NCBI GenBank assembly: GCA_011045955.1
Contig: DSBV01000109.1
Span: forward strand, 1-64,000
Length of the DNA stretch: 64,000 nucleotides
Origin: Bacteroidales bacterium
Lineage (GTDB): Bacteria > Bacteroidota > Bacteroidia > Bacteroidales > Tenuifilaceae
Direction of reading: 5' to 3'
Every line of letters begins with the position of its first letter. Within the stretch, counting starts at the first letter, position 1. The notes under the pieces are model-generated. The model ran no database searches. It was not told where the DNA came from and saw only the letters and a list, made by a program, of their open reading frames with translations. Made by a program: the position numbers and the translations under genes. Positions 30,977 through 39,730 of this stretch are shown here, piece by piece.

Positions 30977-33900
30977 ATGAACGCAAATTTGCTAAAGACG
31001 ACAACATACAAACCAACAGAACCGAATACGGAGTAAAAAACCTGTACCGCTATGCCAATCTTTTTAAAATACCTGAACAAGAAGTGCTTAACTTATTTAA
31101 AGATATTCCGTTTTTAAATGGAGGTTTGTTCGACTGTTTGGACAAACCCAACGACGAGGACAAAATTATTTATGTGGACGGTTTTAGCCGCAATGCCAAA
31201 AAACAAGCTCACGTGCCCGATTATTTATTTTTTGACGACGGACAAGAAACTAAACTCAACGAAACTTACCAAACGTCAAACAATAGCTACAATTGCAAAG
31301 GACTGATAAACCTATTAGAAAGTTACAAATTTACCGTTGCCGAAAACACTCCCTTAGAAGAAGAAATTGCCCTCGACCCCGAATTGTTGGGTAAAGTATT
31401 TGAAGAACTATTGGCAAATTACAATCCCGAAACTCAAACCACTGCCCGCAAGCAAACCGGTAGTTTTTATACACCCCGCGAGATTGTTGACTATATGGTT
31501 GACGAATCGTTGCTCGAATACCTAAAAGGTGCCCTCAGCATCCCTGCTGACGGTGAAGATGATAACGATAGATTCTCTGCACACGAATTCTTCAACCCCA
31601 ACAACGAAATTCAAATTCATCAGGGGAATTTACCACACTGGCAACAAGAAAATGTTTGGTACTTTGTTACCTTTAGGCTGGCCGATTCCATCCCTACTGA
31701 AGTTGCTGAACAAATCAAGGTTGAGCGTGAAATATGGCTTAAAAATAACTCTAAGAATCCAAATAGCGAATACTCAAAGGAGCAACTCAAGGAGTATAAT
31801 AGGTTGTTTTCAGATAGAGTTGAAAAATTGCTCAACGATTACCATGGCAGTTGTATATTGAAAAACAAGGAAATCGCAAACATTGTTAAAAATGCAATAG
31901 AAAATTTTAATAATCAAAGATATTTGTTAGACGAATGGGTGATTATGCCTAATCATGTTCATATACTGGTTAAGCCCTTGGCTGAAAATAAACTATCCGA
32001 TATTTTACATTCATGGAAGTCGTTTACTGCCAACGAAATCAATAAAGCATTAAACAAAAAAGGTCAAGTATGGATGCACGAATCCTATGACCATATTGTA
32101 CGAAACGAACGTGCATTTCGAGCCATTAGAAATTACATTCGCCAAAATCCGGTAAAAGCAAAATTGGCAGAGGGTGAGTTTTTGATTTCTGAAAGTAAAG
32201 CTGAGAGGAGCAAGGATACTTCTGCTACCTTAGAACAACGATTACGCGACCTTCTCTCTTATTCCGAAAATTCCAATCCGTTTAACGAAGCCGAAACTCA
32301 ACAACTTATAGCAGCCATTAACAATTGCAAAATACTTGACCCTGCCTGCGGTTCGGGCGCATTCCCCATGGGTATTCTGCACAAAATGGTGCATATACTC
32401 CAAAAAATCGATCCTAATAACAAAAAATGGAAAGCACAGCAAAAAGAAAAAATTATTGGCGACCAAATTAAACAACTCGAAAATGACAAAAAAGCTATTG
32501 AGGGCTTAAGCGATAAAGCCGTAAGAGAAAAGGCTATTCAAGCCGTAGACGAACGACTTAAAGAAATTAGAGAAATTTTTGAAAGCAAAAACTATTTCGA
32601 CGACTACGCACGTAAACTCTACCTGATTGAAAACTGCATTTATGGCATTGACATACAGCCCATAGCCGTGCAAATTGCTAAACTGCGATTTTTTATTTCG
32701 CTGATTATCGACCAGGACAAAGATCCTACTCAAGAAAATCTCGGTTTTCGCTCTTTGCCCAACCTCGAAACTAAATTTGTAGCCGCCAATACCCTCATTG
32801 GTTTAGATAAACCGCAACAATTCGCTATTCGAAATCCCCAAATAGATGAAACAGAAAAACAACTCAAACAGCTACGACACGAGTATTTTACAGCCAACAC
32901 CCGAAAAAAGAAACTTAAACTTCAGGCTAAGGACAAAAATCTACGAAAACAAATTGCAGAACTACTAAAAAACGACGGCTGGCCCAGCTTAGTTGCCGAA
33001 CAAATTTCAAGCTTCGACCCGTACGACCAAAACCACTTTGCCAACTGGTTCGACCCCGAATGGATGTTTGGACACGACCTAAAAAACGGTTTTGATATTG
33101 TTATTGGTAACCCGCCGTACATTCAACTTCAAAAAGCTTTTAATTACAAAAATAAGTATGCTGATTTATACAAAGACCAGAACTACAAAACCTTTGATAG
33201 AACCGGCGATATTTATTGCCTGTTCTACGAAAAAGGAATTCAACTGTTAAAAGAAAATGGTTTGCTTGCTTACATCACCTCCAACAAATGGATGCGAGCC
33301 GGCTATGGAGAAAAACTGCGGGAATTTTTTATTAAGCACAAGCCTTTGCAACTTGTTGATTTAGGTCCGGGCGTGTTTCAAAATGCAACTGTGGATACTA
33401 ATATTTTGATAATACAAAAATTTGCCTCCAGAGTCTCTGCTGAAGTTTCATCCCCTAGCAAAGATGCTTCAGATACTTTAGCTGTTACTCTACAAAAAGA
33501 GGATAAAGATGACATTACCAAAGCATTGACCGAAAAAGGCGTGCGGCTTACCAAACTTACAAAAGATGCTTGGTTTATAGGAAGCGATGCTGAACAGAAG
33601 CTTAAAGCAAAAATAGAGAAAATTGGCAAACCCCTGAAAGAATGGGATGTGAAAATTTATCGTGGTGTATTAACTGGTTTAAACAAAGCCTTTATCATTA
33701 CCACCGAAAAACGGGATGAAATACTAAATAATTGCCAAGACGAGGACGAACGCATCCGCACCGAAGCCATCATCAAGCCCATCTTGCGAGGCAGAGACAT
33801 TAAACGTTACCATTACCAGTGGGCAGGTTTGTGGGTGATTTTTATCCCTTGGCATTTTCCATTACACGAAGATTTAACTATTCAGGGGACAAGCGAAAAA

Positions 33901-34473
33901 GCAGAAAAAGAATTTCAAAAGAAATATCCCTCAATTTATCATCACTTATTACAATTTAAAGATGCTCTATCAAAAAGGAACAAAGAAGAAACAGGTATAA
34001 GATATGAGTGGTATGCAATGCAAAGATGTGCCGCAACCTACTACCCCGAGTTTGAGAAGGAGAAGGTGGCATTTAAAGCAGTTGGAAAGAACTTAACATT
34101 TTCATTATTTAAGCCAGGAACAATGATTAGTGCACCAGCATCTTTTATGACTTCAAATTTTAATAAATATATTTTAGGACTATTATGTTCGTCATTTACA
34201 TTCTATTTTGTTTTAAAGAATGCTGATAAAACTGGAGCTGGTGATGTAATGCTCAATGTACAGTCGTTTCAGAAAATTCCCCTTCCCCCCATCACATCAA
34301 CCACTGAGCCCATCGTAAATCAAATAGAGGCTTTGGTGGATAAAATTTTAGAGGCAAAAAAGCAAAACCCAGAAGCCGACACCCGCCAGCGGGAAAAAGA
34401 AATAGACCAGCTGGTTTATAAACTATATGATTTAACAGAGGAGGAAATAAAAATAATAGAAGGAGGGGAATGA
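30937..34473 (+). CDS. Eco57I-type DNA methylase (C-terminal part) with embedded RAYT domain
   Basis: GSFYTPREIVDYMVDESLLEYL; ILDPACGSGAFPMGILHKMVH; DIVIGNPPYIQ. Confidence 0.88.
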   Translation: MQNLFFGTLNQKMNERKFAKDDNIQTNRTEYGVKNLYRYANLFKIPEQEVLNLFKDIPFLNGGLFDCLDKPNDEDKIIYVDGFSRNAKKQAHVPDYLFFDDGQETKLNETYQTSNNSYNCKGLINLLESYKFTVAENTPLEEEIALDPELLGKVFEELLANYNPETQTTARKQTGSFYTPREIVDYMVDESLLEYLKGALSIPADGEDDNDRFSAHEFFNPNNEIQIHQGNLPHWQQENVWYFVTFRLADSIPTEVAEQIKVEREIWLKNNSKNPNSEYSKEQLKEYNRLFSDRVEKLLNDYHGSCILKNKEIANIVKNAIENFNNQRYLLDEWVIMPNHVHILVKPLAENKLSDILHSWKSFTANEINKALNKKGQVWMHESYDHIVRNERAFRAIRNYIRQNPVKAKLAEGEFLISESKAERSKDTSATLEQRLRDLLSYSENSNPFNEAETQQLIAAINNCKILDPACGSGAFPMGILHKMVHILQKIDPNNKKWKAQQKEKIIGDQIKQLENDKKAIEGLSDKAVREKAIQAVDERLKEIREIFESKNYFDDYARKLYLIENCIYGIDIQPIAVQIAKLRFFISLIIDQDKDPTQENLGFRSLPNLETKFVAANTLIGLDKPQQFAIRNPQIDETEKQLKQLRHEYFTANTRKKKLKLQAKDKNLRKQIAELLKNDGWPSLVAEQISSFDPYDQNHFANWFDPEWMFGHDLKNGFDIVIGNPPYIQLQKAFNYKNKYADLYKDQNYKTFDRTGDIYCLFYEKGIQLLKENGLLAYITSNKWMRAGYGEKLREFFIKHKPLQLVDLGPGVFQNATVDTNILIIQKFASRVSAEVSSPSKDASDTLAVTLQKEDKDDITKALTEKGVRLTKLTKDAWFIGSDAEQKLKAKIEKIGKPLKEWDVKIYRGVLTGLNKAFIITTEKRDEILNNCQDEDERIRTEAIIKPILRGRDIKRYHYQWAGLWVIFIPWHFPLHEDLTIQGTSEKAEKEFQKKYPSIYHHLLQFKDALSKRNKEETGIRYEWYAMQRCAATYYPEFEKEKVAFKAVGKNLTFSLFKPGTMISAPASFMTSNFNKYILGLLCSSFTFYFVLKNADKTGAGDVMLNVQSFQKIPLPPITSTTEPIVNQIEALVDKILEAKKQNPEADTRQREKEIDQLVYKLYDLTEEEIKIIEGGE
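31537..32229 (+). mobile_element. In-frame REP-associated tyrosine transposase (RAYT / Y1_Tnp) sequence inside the methylase
   Basis: GNLPHWQQENVWYFVTFRLADS...LDEWVIMPNHVHILVKPL...LSDILHSWKSFTANEINK...FRAIRNYIRQNPVKAKL. Confidence 0.85.
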
Positions 34474-34474
34474 G

Positions 34475-34482
34475 TAAATTTG
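34475..34482 (+). promoter_or_regulatory. -7-like box TAAATTTG before PIN remnant
   Basis: TAnnTTTG consensus. Confidence 0.3.
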
Positions 34483-34504
34483 TACATCAATAAAAAAATA
34501 GCTT

Positions 34505-34564
34505 ATGAAAGTTTTATTAGATACAAATATCATCACTCATCGAGAAACCATTTATTTCTTTTGA
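34505..34564 (+). pseudogene. Truncated PIN-domain gene (N-terminal fragment)
   Basis: MKVLLDTNIITHRETIYFF*, the beta1/first-Asp signature of PIN proteins, then stop and repeats. Confidence 0.6.
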
Positions 34565-34708
34565 CCAAATTGAGGGGTAAAAAATTGTCTTTTTTTGACC
34601 AAGTGAAAAAAAAGAAATAATAATTATTTGTATGTCAATAACTTTTATTGACCAAAATACGGGGTAAAAAATCGTCTTTTTTTAGACCAAGTGAAAAAAA
34701 GAAATAGC
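34551..34708. repeat. Pair of imperfect ~60-bp direct repeats with an internal inverted repeat
   Basis: TTGACCAAATTGAGGGGTAAAAAATTGTCTTTTTTTGACCAAGTG at 34561 and a near-copy at 34649; TTATTTCTTTT/AAAAGAAATAA. Confidence 0.7.
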
Positions 34709-34871
34709 CCAACTTGTTATTAAAAATCGTAATAATCACTTAATCAATTAGTTATGAGTTTTGTTTTCAGTTTTCGAGGACTACGGATTTTTTATATAAT
34801 TATGGCATCAGTTTGAAGCGTGAAACATTGTCCGGCTCGGCAATAAAGATCTACCGCCTGTTATGGGCTGT

Positions 34872-35948
34872 TTACTTTTCATTCGTAAAGGTTTCAATCC
34901 TTAATTCTAAATTCAATTTCTCATTAATTTCTTTGAGGACAGCAATTTTTTCTTTTGTCGACGTATGAACCATAATCCAATATTTTCCGATTTTGTGCTG
35001 GTTGTAAAAGTCGTCTTTGGTCTCAGATACTATCGGTACTCCCGCACGATATATGTTTAATGGTAAAACTTTTTCGGGTCCTATTTTTTTAATTGTCTCA
35101 ACGAATGTGTCAACAACTTTTTGGTTCTTAATTACAGTTTTGTCAGGAAATGTAACTGATATTTTTTCTCGTATTTTAGTTTTTTTATGTCTTTTAAAAA
35201 TCACATCTTCAACTTCTGTAAATTCCGTCTTTGTTTCGGATGAGCCATTTTCATCAGCTTTTTCTTCTTCCTCCATTTCGGTTAATTCAAAAAGCTCTTC
35301 AATTTTCGCTTTTGTAAAGGTTTTTAAGTCGTTAGAGTCAATTTTGAATGTCGGTTCGATAGATTTTATTTTTTTTAAAAGTTTTTGTGATATTATTTCC
35401 ACTATACAATCGGGTGACTTAATCAATGCGTTCCAACTACTGTCGAGCAACTTGCTTTTTTTCAACAATGTGTCTAAAGTGTCGATATTGGAATACGCAA
35501 ATGACGATAAATTTCTTGCCACATATTCTATTTTATCGGATTCAATGTCAACTTGCCAAACAATTCTATCTTTTGGGTTTTTCTCAAAAGTTTTGAATAG
35601 TAACCATTTTACTCCATTTGTCAGAACACCAAAGTCAATTCCTGATTTGAAACAATAATTTGCAAGTTGGTCAATAATTTTTTTATCTTGCAAGTCAATT
35701 GATAAATTCTTTGCTTCAACAATCAAAGTTGTTTTACCATTTTTTAAAAGAGTGTAGTCAGGTATTTTACCGTCTTCGTCAGGAGCATTCGGTCTTACAA
35801 ATTCTGGATTAGCAGTTTTCCACCCAAGCGCATTCAAAATTGGCTCAATTAATTGAGTTCTAACTGCTTGTTCGTTTGAAATATAGTTTATCCGAAATTC
35901 AACAACTTTTTCAATTATCTCTTTTAATTTGTTTTCAATTTCTTTCAT
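34872..35948 (-). CDS. Type I restriction HsdR N-terminal-like nuclease domain protein
   Basis: EPILNALGWKTANPEFVRPNAPDEDGKIPDYTLLKNGKTTLIVEAKN (D...ExK-type core). Confidence 0.8.
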   Translation of the reverse strand: MKEIENKLKEIIEKVVEFRINYISNEQAVRTQLIEPILNALGWKTANPEFVRPNAPDEDGKIPDYTLLKNGKTTLIVEAKNLSIDLQDKKIIDQLANYCFKSGIDFGVLTNGVKWLLFKTFEKNPKDRIVWQVDIESDKIEYVARNLSSFAYSNIDTLDTLLKKSKLLDSSWNALIKSPDCIVEIISQKLLKKIKSIEPTFKIDSNDLKTFTKAKIEELFELTEMEEEEKADENGSSETKTEFTEVEDVIFKRHKKTKIREKISVTFPDKTVIKNQKVVDTFVETIKKIGPEKVLPLNIYRAGVPIVSETKDDFYNQHKIGKYWIMVHTSTKEKIAVLKEINEKLNLELRIETFTNEK

Positions 35949-36240
35949 TGTATGTTATTTTTAACATAGTTGCTTCGTAATTATTTAGTTGTAAAGATAT
36001 TAACAAATAATTATTAATAAAAATTTTTATCAATATTTTTTTGAATTGCTATTTTTCTGAACCTACCTAAAAATATTTAATGGCTGGAAGTGCCAAATGT
36101 CATTTATAATAATGAAAATCTTTGTATCAACTTCTTGAAAACACAACCAAAAGCATTTTTGAAGGTCAAAATTTTTTAACTTTGCAGGATAACTAGAAAT
36201 TACTTTAAAAGAATAATAATTTACAAAAAGAAAGAGGTGA

Positions 36241-37002
36241 TTAAAATTCCAGTTCAAGTCCATCGTAGGCAAGGCAAACATTTTCAGGTAAAGTTTTTGC
36301 TATCACGTTGTGAAATCCCATTTGATGACCGATGTGTGTGATAAATGCTCTTCGGGGGCTGAGCTGAGCAATCAAATCAAGTGCCTCGGTTAGCGAAAAG
36401 TGCGAGATGTGTTTTTGCCTCCTAAGGGCATTTATCACCAGATACTTTGTGCCAATAATTTTTTCTTTTTCCTCTTCGGGAATAAAGTTGGCATCGGTAA
36501 TGTAGGTTAAATCGCCAATGCGAAAGCCGTAAATAGGCAGTTTGTAATGGTAAACCCTAATGGGAGTGATGGTAATTCCCATCACATCGAACGGTTGTCC
36601 ATCGATGCTGTGCAACTCAAATTCGGGTACTCCCGGATATTTATGTTCGGCAAAAACGTAACTGTATTCCCTTTTTAATTCAGCAAGTACCCTGTTTTCG
36701 CCCCAAATATCCATGGGGCGTTTTTGAAGCCAGTTGTACGCCCTAACATCGTCAAGGCCGGAAATATGGTCGCGGTGCTCATGGGTGAGCAGTATGGCCT
36801 GAAGTTTTTTTACCCTGGCCCGAAGCATTTGCTGTCGGAAATCGGGGCCGGCATCAATCACTATGTTAGTCCCATCATGCTCAATCAGTGCCGAGGTTCT
36901 CAATCGCCAGTCGTGGGGATCCGCTGATTGACAAACCGGACATGGGCAAGCAATAACGGGAATGCCCTGTGATGTTCCTGTGCCAAGAAAAGTTATTTTC
37001 AC
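36241..37002 (-). CDS. MBL-fold metallohydrolase (PhnP-like)
   Basis: FLGTGTSQGIPVIACPCPVC; LLTHEHRDHISGLDD. Confidence 0.9.
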   Translation of the reverse strand: MKITFLGTGTSQGIPVIACPCPVCQSADPHDWRLRTSALIEHDGTNIVIDAGPDFRQQMLRARVKKLQAILLTHEHRDHISGLDDVRAYNWLQKRPMDIWGENRVLAELKREYSYVFAEHKYPGVPEFELHSIDGQPFDVMGITITPIRVYHYKLPIYGFRIGDLTYITDANFIPEEEKEKIIGTKYLVINALRRQKHISHFSLTEALDLIAQLSPRRAFITHIGHQMGFHNVIAKTLPENVCLAYDGLELEF

Positions 37003-37920
37003 CTACAATGCTTTTGATTTGATCGACAAAAATATCAAGTAGAGTAAAACAACCACGGCCATTACAGCTGAAGGTATTGCAGCTTCTTTCCCGAAAAGGG
37101 TAAGGGCTGTGACCACCGAAAAACCAGAACTCTTAATCCCGACAAGCATAACCATGGGAATGCGTTTATAGGGAGAAATTTTAAGTTTTCGTGCCACAAT
37201 GTTGGTAACGTATCCAAGCCCAAAAATGGTTACAACCAAAATTCCAGTAATGCTCAGAAGTAGGGTAGGGGATGAAAAGAAAACTTGTCTGTTTAACCCC
37301 ACCGCAACAAAAATAAGTATTGCAAAACCCCAATCCACAACTTTACCTCGTATCTTTTCAATTAAGGGTTTAATAGGTTTCCAAAGCAAAAAACGGGAAA
37401 CTATCAGCGGAGCAACCACAAGTTGAAGCATCAGAAAAAGTAAGTCGGTAGGGTTAATTCCCGATGAGGAGGCAAAGAGCTTTACCATTAACGGCGCAAT
37501 TAGGATTGAACCCAGAAATGCCCCCGTAACCGAAATAATAGCGTAAACCACGTTTCCTCTTAGAATAAAAGAGAAAGGGATTATGGCTACACCTGGAGGT
37601 GTGGCAGCAATTATTACAAATCCGTAAAAAAGTTCTTTGGTGGGCATCAGCCAGTATGCCAGTGGTAGTATTACTGCTGAAAATGCAACATAATTTAAGG
37701 CTATACCGGTTAGCATTGGTTTGTATATGTGTGGTTCACTCCTTAGCTGCACAAGACTCATGCCTGTCATGGAGAATGTCATGGTTAAAGCTAATACTGG
37801 GAAGGTCAAAAACTTCAAGGAGTTAGCATGTTCACCTACAATAATCCCCGCAATTATAGCAAAAACCAGAATGGCATTTCGGTTCAAAACCAAAAACTTT
37901 ACATATCGGAACATTTGCAT
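37003..37920 (-). CDS. Bile acid:sodium symporter-like (SBF superfamily) permease
   Basis: Multi-TM protein with LMLQLVVAPLIVSR-type motifs. Confidence 0.65.
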   Translation of the reverse strand: MQMFRYVKFLVLNRNAILVFAIIAGIIVGEHANSLKFLTFPVLALTMTFSMTGMSLVQLRSEPHIYKPMLTGIALNYVAFSAVILPLAYWLMPTKELFYGFVIIAATPPGVAIIPFSFILRGNVVYAIISVTGAFLGSILIAPLMVKLFASSSGINPTDLLFLMLQLVVAPLIVSRFLLWKPIKPLIEKIRGKVVDWGFAILIFVAVGLNRQVFFSSPTLLLSITGILVVTIFGLGYVTNIVARKLKISPYKRIPMVMLVGIKSSGFSVVTALTLFGKEAAIPSAVMAVVVLLYLIFLSIKSKAL

Positions 37921-37967
37921 TACCTTCGTAAAAAATTTTAGTAAATATAGATAGAAGGATTGAAAAA

Positions 37968-38684
37968 ATGGAAGAAATTAAAGGGAAACTATACTTAATT
38001 CCTACTCCCATAGGCAGTAACGAACCAGATTATGTTTTACCCCAGCGCGTTATCCAAATAACCAGGCGCTTGAACTATTTTGTGGTTGAGGAACTCAGAA
38101 CTGCACGCCGGTATTTATCGCGCATTAAGGTTGAAAAGCCAATCGATGAACTTACTTTTTTTCTACTAAATGAGCATTCGCAGCCCGAGGGGGTTGAAGG
38201 CATGCTTATGCCCTTGCTGCAAGGCTACGATGTGGGGCTTATGTCAGAGGCTGGGGTTCCCGCTGTTGCCGACCCTGGTGCAATACTTGTTGCTGCTGCT
38301 CATCGTAAAGGGATACCAGTGATTCCTCTTGTTGGGCCTAGTTCAATTCTGTTAACCCTAATGGCAAGCGGCCTTAATGGCCAAAACTTTGCCTTTGTGG
38401 GCTACCTTCCCGTAAAGCCCGTTGAACGCCGTAAACGAATCAGGCTACTTGAACAACGTTCGCACACTGAAGAACAAACCCAGCTTTTTATTGAGGCTCC
38501 TTACCGTAATATTCAGCTGCTTAAGGATTTGATTGGTGTTTGCAATGAACAAACTGCCATTACCATAGCCACCGAGGTAACATCAACCGATGAACTTATT
38601 ATTACAAAAACGGTAAGGGAGTGGAAAAAAAATCCACTCCCCGATATCAATAAGAAAAATACTGTGTTTGCTTTACTAGCTTAA
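37968..38684 (+). CDS. RsmI-like SAM-dependent methyltransferase (tetrapyrrole methylase fold)
   Basis: KLYLIPTPIG; MSEAGVPAVADPGAILV; VGPSSILLTLMASGLNGQNFAFVGYLP. Confidence 0.9.
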   Translation: MEEIKGKLYLIPTPIGSNEPDYVLPQRVIQITRRLNYFVVEELRTARRYLSRIKVEKPIDELTFFLLNEHSQPEGVEGMLMPLLQGYDVGLMSEAGVPAVADPGAILVAAAHRKGIPVIPLVGPSSILLTLMASGLNGQNFAFVGYLPVKPVERRKRIRLLEQRSHTEEQTQLFIEAPYRNIQLLKDLIGVCNEQTAITIATEVTSTDELIITKTVREWKKNPLPDINKKNTVFALLA

Positions 38685-38686
38685 GG

Positions 38687-39679
38687 TTATTCGGGCATGG
38701 TTAATGCTTTGCCCTTGCTGCTAAAATAGATGTCAAAGACAAGTGGGGTAAAAGGAGGGATATTGCTGGTTCCAATAGAATCGTATCCGCAGAACGAAGG
38801 GATAATAGCACGACCCCATTCACCTTGTTTCATGTTTATTAGCGCTTGGCTAAACCCTTTTATTACCTCGTTTCCGCCAACGGTTACCTTTAGCGAGTCG
38901 GTTGAGCTAAACATGCGGCCAAGTTTTTGGGCTACGCTATCGATATTGGTGTCAAATACAAATCCATCGAGAAACGCCCCCTTGTAGTAAACGTAGGCAA
39001 TAGAATCCTTTGCAAGTGTTACTGTATCAACGGTAGGAGGGGTGAGCTGTATGTAGTATATGCTATCGTTTATTGGTTCAAGTCCAGGGTAATTCTGGGC
39101 TATATAATTATCTATCAGGCTTTTCTCGTAAGCACGCGGGTCTTTAATCACTTTTAAGAGTTCGAGGTCGTAAATAAGCGATTGATAACCCAAACCGTTT
39201 GTTGCGCTTGTTGTACCGTAGGCCAAATGGAAAGGCATGTAAAGTGTGGCTTTACCGCCTTCCTTCATGTACCCTAACCCCTCAAAAACACCTTTCAACA
39301 ACATTCTACTATACCCGGTTATTAGTATTGGTGCTTTTTCATACTTTAAAAAAACGGGGGTGTAGTGATAGTTAATGTCAAACCTGTCGTATAGTTTTAT
39401 AAGTTCACTGTTATCAGTAAACCATACTAATCCGTCAAGTGTTTTTTCGGTATAGGAGTAAAGCACCCAATCGCCAATTTCTGGCGATAACCCGTTACCC
39501 TCAGTTTGGCTTACAAAGTATAAACCACTGGGTTTTTTAGCATCGGCTGGGATGTTGTTTACCTGAATCCATGCGTTAAAACGAGCCATTTCATCACCTT
39601 CGGGGTCTTTAAAATCCTTATCGCACGAAATGGTTGAAAGTGATAGACCTGCAATAATCAAAAGCAAATTTCTATTCAT
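38687..39679 (-). CDS. FKBP-type peptidyl-prolyl isomerase lipoprotein
   Basis: Lipobox, two FKBP-like regions (FIPSFCGYDSIGTSNIPPFTPLVFDI). Confidence 0.82.
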   Translation of the reverse strand: MNRNLLLIIAGLSLSTISCDKDFKDPEGDEMARFNAWIQVNNIPADAKKPSGLYFVSQTEGNGLSPEIGDWVLYSYTEKTLDGLVWFTDNSELIKLYDRFDINYHYTPVFLKYEKAPILITGYSRMLLKGVFEGLGYMKEGGKATLYMPFHLAYGTTSATNGLGYQSLIYDLELLKVIKDPRAYEKSLIDNYIAQNYPGLEPINDSIYYIQLTPPTVDTVTLAKDSIAYVYYKGAFLDGFVFDTNIDSVAQKLGRMFSSTDSLKVTVGGNEVIKGFSQALINMKQGEWGRAIIPSFCGYDSIGTSNIPPFTPLVFDIYFSSKGKALTMPE

Positions 39680-39730
39680 AGTTTCTATTCAATTTCCCGC
39701 AAATATACTATTTACCAATTCAATTCAAAG

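Noticed and set aside
26649-34473. Calling the locus canonical DISARM or BREX
   Set aside because: DrmA/DrmB, PglZ and BrxC/BrxL-type genes are not seen; only helicase and methylase components are supported.
34561-34708. Possible CRISPR or integrase attachment repeats
   Set aside because: Only two imperfect copies, no cas genes or integrase; better described as a small repeat pair.
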